Position numbers and translations under genes: made by a program
Assembly (NCBI GenBank): GCA_030068075.1
Contig: CM057835.1
Span: 43,258,215-43,322,214, forward strand
Origin: Paguma larvata
Taxonomy: Eukaryota > Chordata > Mammalia > Carnivora > Viverridae
Length of the DNA: 64,000 nt
Direction: 5' to 3'
The notes under the pieces: generated by a model
What the model was told of the DNA's origin: nothing
Database searches by the model: none
Seen by the model: only the letters and a program-made list of their open reading frames with translations
Shown here: positions 47,311 to 55,449 of the stretch, piece after piece
How positions within the stretch are numbered: position 1 is the first letter of the stretch
Layout: each line of letters starts with the position of its first letter

Positions 47311-47888
47311 TTTCCAGGTATAGAAGCTGACTGATTTGATGGCAACTATGACTATGAGCAAACAGAGAATCATGGGGACAAAGAGCATGATCACATGTTT
47401 GGTGCCATATTTCAATGTCAGCTCTTCATCTTCTTCTTCATCCTTTTCCACCACCTGCCCTGAGTTACTCTGAGATCGTCCATTAGATAATGGCTCAGGG
47501 TTGCCATGCCTCCACCTTTTGCTGCTGTGCTCAAGCCATTCCCTTCTCTCATTAGTATTGTTTAGGTGGTTGTCTGTGGACATCTGTGTATTCTGGAAGT
47601 AGGACAGGGTGCAGGTACCTCTGTCATTGGAGCAAGCATATAGAGACATACTTTTTCACAGAAAACAAAACCTCTTGGGGTTCTTTCTTCCATGTGTTCT
47701 CCTGCAGGCCAGGCTTTCTAAGGACTTCTCAGGCTGTTGTCAACTTGCAGGCTCCCAGATTAGGTCTGCTCTTAGCATGCCGCCGCCTCCAGCCACTTTC
47801 TGAGCAGCCCTGTTTTGTCTCCAATGTGAAATTGCTGCCTCTAGGGCTGCTCAGCCCAGGCTCCACCCAAAAGTCCTCACTGGTGTCT
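47311..47888 (-). pseudogene. PSEN1: PSEN1 (presenilin-1) 5' processed pseudogene fused to L1
   Basis: The minus strand carries the 5' part of presenilin-1 mRNA, the catalytic subunit of gamma-secretase. The 5'UTR runs from 47888 to 47628 and the original start codon is at 47627-47625. Downstream are the LSYFQN segment, NPEPLSNGR, the acidic run [13 protein letters not shown] (about 47443-47406) and HVIMLFVP opening transmembrane segment 1, ending at SVSFYTWK (about codon 109, against 467 codons in human PSEN1). Exons are joined without introns. The four-residue VRSQ segment is absent, as in the known alternative PSEN1 splice form. A one-base deletion near 47608 shifts the authentic start out of frame, and it then stops within about 22 codons. 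An upstream ATG at 47649-47647 enters the PSEN1 frame and stays open to a TAA in L1 (47281-47649, 122 codons). No catalytic aspartates are included. Confidence 0.93.
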
Positions 47889-48871
47889 GGAAGATTTGAA
47901 TTTTAAATACAGGATTTCACCAAAATTAATCTCTAATTTTAAAGCAATTTCAACCAAAATTTCCCATCACTTTTTGCAAGCTGGAAAAGATATCATAAAA
48001 TTAACAGGGAAAAGTTTAGAACCAAAATTATATGTTTAAAAATTGTAAGCATCTAAAGAGACAGAAGAGAGAAAACTTTGTGCATTGTGGGAAGTGGGGA
48101 GGGTTTGCCCTTGAAGATGGCACAATATTATAAAGCTAGACTATGAGTATTGGCGGAAGAACAAATAAGTAAACCAATGGAACAGCATAGAGAGTGCAGG
48201 AACAAACCCAGGCATGTAAGGAAACTGAAATCTGACATAAATGGCATTATAAATTAGCAAGAGACAGGACAAACTATTCAATAAACCTCTTTGACACAAT
48301 TGTTTTTCCATATGGAAAATAAAACTAGTTTCCTATGTCACATCATAGGAAAAAATATTTATTTTTTCAAGTTTATTAAAGCCTTAGATATGAAAAACAA
48401 ACTTTAAATTTTCAAAATTAAAAAAAAAAAGAGAGATAGAGAATACTTTAGGACCTTGGGATAAGAACAACTTTCTTAAATAATTATACGAAAATATTAT
48501 AACCATAAAGGAAAAGATTGGTTAATTGGACAAGTTAGAAGAAAGTAAAATTATTCAAAAAAGTACCATAAATGAAGCAAAAACAAAACAAAATGAAACA
48601 AACAAGTCACAGACCTGAAGAGATTATTTCCAAGTCATATAACCAACAAAGGATCTGTATCCAAAATATATTACCCCAAAAAAACAAAATTTCTACACAA
48701 CGATCAAAAAAGGACAGTTTAGTAATGGAATGAACATAGAATATAAACAGAAAATTCACAGAAACAGAAATGTAAGTGCCCAATAAACTTATGAAAAGGG
48801 GTTCACCTTAATTAGAAACTAGAAATAACCAAAGCAAAACAAGAAACTATGTCATATCAATCAGATGGTTT

Positions 48872-48890
48872 ATTTTAATTTTTTAATGTT

Positions 48891-48921
<31 letters not shown>

Positions 48922-49087
48922 ATGTGTGTGGGAGGGGAACAGAGAGAGATGGAGAAAGAGTCTAAAGCAGGCTTCAGGCTCTGAGCTGTCAGCACAGAGC
49001 CCGACTCCAGGCTTGAACTCATGAACTGCGAGATCATGACCTGAGCCAAAGTTGGACACTTAACCGACTGAGCCACCCAGGTGCCCC
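48872..49087 (-). mobile_element. CAN-SINE (first of a tandem pair)
   Basis: Antisense. (GA)n at 48896-48921, feliform segment, CCACCCAGGTGCCCC end. Abuts the next SINE directly. Confidence 0.94.
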
Positions 49088-49304
49088 TATTTTTTTTTTT
49101 ATGCTTATTTATTTTTGAGAGACAGAGAGAAAGAGAGTGTGAGCGAGGGAGGGGAAGAGAGAGAAGGAGACACAGAATCAGAAGCACGCTCCAGGCTCTG
49201 AGCTGTCAGCACAGAACCTTACATGAAGTTTGAACTCATGAACCACGAGATCATGACTTAAGCTGAAGTCGGATGCTTCACCAACTAAAACACCCATGTG
49301 CCCC
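49088..49304 (-). mobile_element. CAN-SINE (second of a tandem pair)
   Basis: Antisense, T-rich tail starting 49088, ending CACCCATGTGCCCC. One SINE evidently inserted at the edge of the other within the L1M. Confidence 0.94.
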
Positions 49305-49889
49305 TCAAAATGTTTTAATACCAAGTGTTAGTGAGGCTTAACACAGTGCAAGTTCTAACACACTGCTGGTAGGCAGGTAAGTTGGAACTGCTTTGGAAAG
49401 CAATTTGGCAATAACCAATGGAAGAGAAAAGATTCATTTCCCTTGATTCAGCCACCCAACTTCTAGATATATACTCCAGAGAAACTCAGGTGTAAGTATA
49501 TGAGGAGATTTGCACAATAATGTTTGCTGAATCACTGTAAGAGCAAAAGAATTGAAAAAATTCCAAATACTTCATCAACTAGAGAATAAATAGTGGTCAC
49601 AGTTGAAGTAGTTATTAAATAAATTAATAAAAAAATAACTAAGACTAGTGAGGGAAGAGTTTCACAATATCTACAGTATACCATTAATATAAACTTAGAA
49701 AAGTACAAAAAACCCATAAATATTTCTTATTGACACTTTTCTTTTTATAAATAAGGACATAAAAGCCTGCCTGGAAATGAAAAACATAAATTTAGAATAA
49801 AAATTACTCTGGAGAGGTAGGGATTCCAGTGGGTACTCAGGTAGCTCCAACTGTATCTCAAAGTTTTGTCATTTTCGATCTTATATGCA

Positions 49890-50125
49890 TGGAATATTTA
49901 TTGTTTGCCAGGCACTTCCCTAAGCACTTTACGTGTATTAATATATTTAAAACTCATAAAAACTCTGTAAGATATTATTATGTTAATTTTACATTTGAGA
50001 AACTGAAGCACAGAGAGGTTAAGTAACTTATCCAAAGCCATACAATAAGGAATGGATTTAGGTACTGGACCCGGGATTGTATCCCGGGAGTATCACTGTG
50101 AAGTCTGGACCCTTAACCGCCATAC
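49890..50125 (-). mobile_element. MIR SINE, nearly full length
   Basis: Antisense. TTTGCCAGGCACTTCCCTAAGCACTTTACGTGT, ACTGAAGCACAGAGAGGTTAAGTAAC and GGACCCTTAACCGCCAT. Contains a short perfect hairpin at 50070-50088. Confidence 0.88.
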
Positions 50126-51772
50126 ATACAGCCCTGCTAGCCCGTGATTATGGGAAAGTTTGGACAATTTCTAGCGCTCAAGTACATGATGTTTTTTAAA
50201 ATTATATTACACTGTAATAATTTTATTGCACGGTAAACATTTTCATTGGAAAAAAGTATATAAATATTTTAAAAGATTCATATTTATAAGAATAAGCCTT
50301 CCCAATCATTCAATCTAATTCCAATCATTTTTATATCATAATAACATAATAATAATATCATAAGAATGACAACAGATAATTTTTCAACTTTCTTTTCCTC
50401 CATAACCATTCATTTTTTTTTTTCCTTCGGAATATTCCTAAGCAGAATCCCTTAAAAATAGGACTCAATAGCACCATAATGTGGAAACCAGATCTATATT
50501 TCTTTATGAAGGGAAGCCATTATGCTATTTATGTATTTATATTATCTTAATCACTACCATGGCATTCAGAATGTTCTGCAGGAATGTGCAAGAGCTGCTG
50601 AGTGGGGACTTCTGTGTTTAGGGAATTATAAATATATTCAATAATAGAGAAAACAAAAAAGAAATTGCCCAGATAACTTTTAGTTTGTAATAACATTTGC
50701 TTTTCCTATACACAAAGCTATTTCACCACATTCTTGGGCTCTCTTACAAACAACTAAGATGTAAATGCTATCCTATTTGCATGAGATGTTTGCGCAGATA
50801 AACAGACAATCCTGACTTTGTTCATGAGAGTCTGAGTCTCAAGGGTGACGAAGAGTGGCCCAAAGGAAGACATTTTAGATGACCACCAGATCCCTAAAGG
50901 CAAAAAGAAAGAACTCGGAGTGAAAAATTCAACAACTGCTGGAGCTGACAAAAAAAGAAAAAAAAATTGTGAATAAATCAAGTTTGCTTCCACGTCTGCC
51001 TCTGGTCTTCTCTCGAAGCCATGTGTACCTTCTATTCTTAAAGAAATTTTTTCTAGGTTAGCCATCAGCAGATCCACGTCTAAGGAACATGCTGTTACTC
51101 TTGATCTAAAAACAAAACAAAACAAAAAAAATGAATTCCACAGTCCTAAATTCTAGCCTCACAATCCAAGCAATAAAGCACCAGAAGAAGTAAGAGAAGA
51201 AATAATGCCAAGGCTGGGGAGGGGCGCATTAAGCCCCAGTCCTCCGTGCTCTATTGTGCCCTGGCCCATGCAATGGTCTGCACCAGGGTGATTTTGACCA
51301 TTATCCTGTCATATAGGATTGAATAAAGACTTGATGGGGGAATGTAGTAATGAGAGAAAAGCAAACGATGCCCCAGCTGGGTGTATATATCCAAAGAAGG
51401 CAAAGATCTGAAGGGTAAATGTATTGTTGATGCTTTTGCTTCCTATACAGCAGGGAAAAGCACTTCCCTAACTTTTCAGTTTCGTGCGCCTTATTTGTTC
51501 ATTTGTTTGAGAACAGAATAAATGTGATATGCTTTTCCACATGTTATGGCACTAAGGCCACATAGAGCATCATTATTGTGACCTCTTTCATGTAGGTGCT
51601 ATTTCATGTTGTCATTCTTATTTTTTCATATTCCAAAAAGTTGCTTCTCATTCCTATGTAAAGTATGAGAAGCAATTTTAGGAAACATTATTTTTGTTGA
51701 TATGGTAAATATGATCCATATGAAAATATGGAAACTGTTATGCAAATTCTGGTTAAAAATAGGGGTACCCAT
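50126..51772. other. Unassigned sequence
   Basis: No gene recognised. A minus-strand frame of 123 codons (50754-51125) has no familiar domain and no splice support. (AAAAC)n-like run at 51110-51130. Confidence 0.4.
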
Positions 51773-51989
51773 GGGGCGCCCCGGTGACTTAGTCGGTTAC
51801 GCGGCCAATTTCAGCTCAGGTCATGATCTCGCAGTCTTTGAGTTCGAGTCCCGCATCGGGCTTTGTGCTGACAGCTCAGAGCCTGGAGCCTGCTTTGGAT
51901 TCTGTGTCTCCCTCTCTCTCTCTGCCCCTCCCCTGCTTTCTCTCTGTCTCTGTCTGTGTCTCAAAAATAATACACATTAAAAAAAATAG
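51773..51989 (+). mobile_element. CAN-SINE (first of a tandem pair)
   Basis: GGGGCGCCCCGGTGACTTAG start, B-box GAGTTCGAGTCCCGC, feliform segment, tail AAAAATAATACACATTAAAAAAAA. Confidence 0.94.
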
Positions 51990-52196
51990 GTGTGCCTGGG
52001 TGGCTCAGTCAGTTAAGCATCAGACTCTTGATTTTGGCTCACGTCATAATCTTACAGTCCTGAGTTCAAGCCCCACATCAGGCTCTGCGCTGCCACCATG
52101 GAGCCAGCTTGGGATTTTCTTTTCCTCTCTCTGCCCGTCCCCTGTGTGCTCTCTCTCTCAATAAATAAACATTTTTAAAAAAGATTAAAAAATAAA
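51990..52196 (+). mobile_element. CAN-SINE (second of a tandem pair)
   Basis: GTGTGCCTGGGTGGCTCAGTC start, joined directly to the tail of the preceding copy. Tail AATAAATAAACATTTTT. More diverged than its neighbour. Confidence 0.94.
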
Positions 52197-52871
52197 ACTG
52201 TTAGCCTCCTCTTCTCCCCAGGCTGCCATTCTAAATCCATTCCAGTGGCCTAGATAATATATTTGACACCCAAAACAAGTCATATTTCAAAACCCTTTTG
52301 ATGAGGGAGCATGGGGCAGGCTGAGGGCAAGCACAAGCTAGCACCGTCCACGCCCCCGCTCCCCCCACCCCCAGGCGGGATATGTTTGATATTCCTCAGG
52401 TACTCCTGGCTGCCCAAGAACAAAGGAAAGGAAAGAAAACAAATGGCTAACTGCTAGAGATCACAGTCATATAGGACACGGGGTCTCCATCAGCTTACAA
52501 AGACCTTAGTACATTATAAGAAAAAAGCAATCTTATCAATAACCTAATCTCTGGAAACCTATAGACTCAGGTTCCTGGAGCCCGAACATCACGCTCCCCT
52601 CCATAGTGATGTGGGGAACAGAGACAAGAAGGCAATGGCAGGTAAAATTAAGTTTCCTTATAACCTGCAGCCTATTGACAGATACTTGGGGCAAATACAG
52701 AGTAGAACATTTCTCCAGGAACCCCCTGCCATCCTAATGTTAATGCCTTACTAGAGGGAAAACCACCTTAGCTTGACAACAGCAAGGCCTCAAGTATATC
52801 AGGAGTCCTCTTTAGCATATGAAAGTCGCTCTGGAGACCTCCAATTTGACTTTACCTCTCCAACTTCACGG

Positions 52872-52878
52872 TATTTAA
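52872..52878 (+). promoter_or_regulatory. TATA-like box of the solo LTR
   Basis: TATTTAA about 65 bases upstream of the AATAAA signal, the usual U3/R arrangement of gammaretroviral LTRs. Activity not shown. Confidence 0.5.
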
Positions 52879-52939
52879 GGAGACACTCTTACAATCCCAG
52901 TGCAGCTCTTTCTGCCCACCGGCCCTGTCCCTGTGCTTT

Positions 52940-52945
52940 AATAAA
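52940..52945 (+). terminator. LTR polyadenylation signal
   Basis: AATAAA in the CTGTGCTTTAATAAAATCAC context, followed about 20 bases later by a CA/T-rich stretch (CACCTTTTTGCACCA), the expected R/U5 border. Confidence 0.65.
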
Positions 52946-53167
52946 ATCACCTTTTTGCACCAAAGACATCTTCAAAAATCATTTCTTGGCCTTTGGCTCT
53001 AGACCCCTCAAGCCCCCCATCATCCCCAAATCTCATCACTTTTTTGTATGCGACAAAGTTTTTTTCAATAATAATCATGAAATAACACAAATACATTTAT
53101 TATATGAAATGAAATTTGTACTTATTGGCATAATAATGCCGTTTTCATTTATTCTTTCGCTGTTTTT

Positions 53168-53353
53168 TTCTTAAGTTTATTTATTTATTTTGAGCAAGAG
53201 TGGGTAGGGGAGGGGCAGAGAAAGAATCCCAAGCAGGCTCCACACTGTCAGTGCAGAGCCCAACACAGGATTCGATACCACGAACCGTGAGATCATGACC
53301 TGAGCTGAGATCAAGAGTTGGATGCTGAACTGACTGAGCCGCCCAGGCACCCC
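53168..53353 (-). mobile_element. CAN-SINE, older subtype
   Basis: Antisense with (TTTA)n tail, GAGATCAAGAGTTGGATGC and GCCCAGGCACCCC end. Imperfect duplication ATTCTTTCGCTGTTTT / ATTGTTTACTGTTTT. Confidence 0.9.
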
Positions 53354-53908
53354 ATTGTTTACTGTTTTAAACTTCAGACATGAATGGTCACATAGAATGA
53401 CAGCAGTGAAATAATTGGTTCTGTTTCTTCTTTATAATAATCTTCCTAGGCTATATATTTATTTAAAATCAGCTGTTTAAACGCAGGAATATATACAGGA
53501 ATATATAAAGTAGCACCAGGTTGGAGACCGGATGCTGAATTAAATGCATGTAGCTGAGCTCCCATGTATGGGGGATGAGAGCAACTGTTGAACAAATTCA
53601 CTTCTGTGCAGAATGGAATGTTCATTAAAGGATAAGTAATAAAAACATCAAGAGTGCCCACAGTAATTATTTAGTACACCAATAAAAGATTTTTTCAGAG
53701 AGGAGTTTTTAGCACTAATGTTGTTTAGAATTACTGGTGTAGGGTGATTTAAACAAAAAACCAGGCTGAATTCTGGCCACTTTTATTATTATTTTTAAAT
53801 TCTCTACTGCTAATTTGACTCATTATTGCCAGCAGGTGAATGAACTGAGCCCACTGTGCTAGCCTTGGCAAGCCACTGGCCCATCTTGTTTAAAAATTTT
53901 GGGCCCCA

Positions 53909-54118
53909 GGGGCACCTGGGTGACTCAGTTGGTTGAGCATCCTACTTTGACTCGGGTCATCATCTCACAGTTCATTTTATGAGTTTGAGCCCCACTGCAG
54001 GCTCTCTACTGTCAGCTCTGAGTCGATTCAGATCCTTAGTCCCTCCCCATCTCCGAACCTCTCCCGGTCATGTACTCTCTCTCTCTCTCTTGAAAATAAA
54101 AGCATATTAAAAAATAAA
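53909..54118 (+). mobile_element. CAN-SINE, diverged
   Basis: GGGGCACCTGGGTGACTCAG start, CT run at 54074-54091, tail AAAATAAAAGCATATTAAAAAATAAA. Internal substitutions indicate a relatively old insertion. Confidence 0.9.
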
Positions 54119-54555
54119 TAAATACATTCTGGAGCCCAGGCCACTCCCCTCAAAGCCAGGGTGCTGGACAGCAACTGGACAGCAACAAGAGACTTGTTAT
54201 GACTGGCTGTGTCTTCACTCTGGCTTCCACACCTCCTCTCTTTTTTCACTCCCATCTTTCTAAGAGAAATGTATGAAAATGGAATTGCCGGCCTTATGGG
54301 GAAGTAGCCTCCCGAACAGAACAGATTGGTTTTTGGGTGAAGGGATAGAAACTGCATTCATCACAGCAAGCCAGGTGCAGAGACCAATCTGTAATGAGGG
54401 TCAAAGGATTTTGTGGGAGAATCACTGCTCTAGAAAATTAATGGCTAGAACCGAGGTCGGATTAAAGAATATGCTCTTCTTCTCCCCAGTCATGACTGCG
54501 TAAAGTTGTTTGAAAGTTTGACAATTTAAAGTAGGTAAGAACAGTGCTATGTGGG
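54119..54555. other. Unassigned sequence
   Basis: No gene or repeat family recognised. Confidence 0.4.
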
Positions 54556-54650
54556 AAGAGGCTGGCATTTATCGAGCACTTACTGTGTTATAAGCACTCT
54601 ATTTACTTTATGTCCCTTTATCCTCAAAGATGTCACTTCTATATTATAAA
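54556..54650 (-). mobile_element. MIR SINE fragment cut by SINEs
   Basis: Antisense 3' part: GGCATTTATCGAGCACTTACTGTG, then TAAGCACTCTATTTACTTTATG. The rest was displaced by the following SINE. Confidence 0.7.
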
Positions 54651-54662
54651 TATTTTCTTTTT

Positions 54663-54876
54663 TAAAATTTTATTCATTTTTGAGAGACAGAGAGAGACAT
54701 AGGACTAGCAGGGGGAAGGGGGCAGAGAGAGAGAGAGGAAGACACAGAATCCAAAGCAGGCTCCAGGCTCTGAGCTGTCAGCACAGAGCCCGATGTGGGG
54801 CTTGAACTCAAAGACTGCGAGATCATGACCTGAGCCAAAGTTAGACGCTTAACTGACTGAGCCACCCAGGCACCTC
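54663..54876 (-). mobile_element. CAN-SINE, full length
   Basis: Antisense. Flanks AAATATTTTCTTTTT and AAATATTTCCTTTTT (54648-54662 and 54877-54891) form a duplication with one mismatch. Confidence 0.95.
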
Positions 54877-54896
54877 AAATATTTCCTTTTTTTAAC

Positions 54897-55101
54897 AGTT
54901 TTTTAAAGATTATTTTATTTATTTTGAGAGAAAGAGGACATGGGAGGGGCAGAGAGAGAGGGAGGTAGAGAGAATCCCAAACAGACTCTGCACTGACAGT
55001 TTGAAGCCCAACGCGGGGCTCGAAGCCCACAAACATGAGATCATGACCTGAGCCTACATTAAGAGTTGGACGCTCAACCTACGGAACCGACCAGGTGCCC
55101 C
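54897..55101 (-). mobile_element. CAN-SINE, older subtype
   Basis: Antisense, 20 bases from the previous SINE and in the same orientation. AAAGATTATTTTATTTATTTTGAG tail side, GACCAGGTGCCCC end. Confidence 0.92.
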
Positions 55102-55164
55102 TGTAAATGTTTTCAAGGTTAGAAGAGGGAGAGGACACACAAAGAACAGAATGGAGAAATGAGC

Positions 55165-55370
55165 TCTTGTTAAGGATTCATTATGTGCTAGGTACTGAGA
55201 AACTTGCTTTAACACACATTTGCAAAAATTGCTAACTGCAAATTATTATTGTCAGGGAACAGAAGAAGAAACTTAGCTCCGAGTTAATGATACTCAAACT
55301 CACTTGCCCCTAAGTACACATGAAGTGAACTAGTAAGATTCAAACCCAAGACTAGCTGTATCCTCCCATA
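55165..55370 (-). mobile_element. MIR SINE (probable)
   Basis: Antisense-like. TTCATTATGTGCTAGGTACTGAGAAAC, GGAACAGAAGAAGAAACTTAGC and AGTAAGATTCAAACCCAAGACTAG. Diverged. Confidence 0.6.
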
Positions 55371-55449
55371 AAACTGGCCTAATTTACTACCCTCTGCCTT
55401 TTCCTGCGGAAGTAAGCACTGGCTCAAGGCACTAAAAATAAATCAGGCC

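Larger units (their letters stand above)
43120..47905 (-). mobile_element. Complete chimeric retro-insertion with target-site duplication
   Basis: The 17-bp direct repeat GGAAGATTTGAATTTTA at 43120-43136 and 47889-47905 brackets L1 3' tail, L1 ORF2 and PSEN1 5' cDNA as one unit of about 4.75 kb. The pre-insertion L1M reads continuously if the unit and one repeat copy are removed. PSEN1 and L1 lie on the same strand in the order PSEN1 5' end, L1 3' part, A tail, which is the geometry produced by template switching during target-primed reverse transcription. Confidence 0.93.
47906..49810 (+). mobile_element. Old L1M, ORF2 C-terminus and 3'UTR, right of the chimera
   Basis: Continues the L1M from 43136: AATTTCAACCAAAATTTCCC, then AACCAATGGAACAGCATAGAGAG (48173-48195), ATAACCATAAAGGAAAAGATTGG, TAACCAACAAAGGATCTGTATCC and, after the SINE pair, CACACTGCTGGTAGGCAGG and CCACCCAACTTCTAGATATATACTCC. 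All frames are broken. Interrupted by two SINEs. Confidence 0.8.
52299..53038 (+). mobile_element. Solo LTR of a class I (gammaretrovirus-like) ERV
   Basis: A 740-bp LTR with perfect 7-bp terminal inverted repeats (TGATGAG at 52299-52305, CTCATCA at 53032-53038), bounded by a 4-bp duplication CTTT (52295-52298 and 53039-53042). A TATA-like TATTTAA lies at 52872-52878 and an AATAAA polyadenylation signal at 52940-52945, placing R/U5 in the last ~100 bases. There is no adjacent primer-binding site or internal viral sequence, so the provirus was lost by LTR-LTR recombination. The 133-codon frame at 52773-53174 crosses the LTR end and is incidental. Confidence 0.9.

Noticed and set aside
47586..47906. 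Plus-strand frames opposite PSEN1
   Set aside because: Shadows of the antisense PSEN1 5'UTR and coding sequence.
50754..51125. 123-codon minus-strand frame
   Set aside because: No similarity I recognise, ends in an A-rich simple sequence, and no splice or promoter signals.
52773..53174. 133-codon plus-strand frame
   Set aside because: Starts within the ERV solo LTR and runs past its 3' end, with no domain. Incidental.
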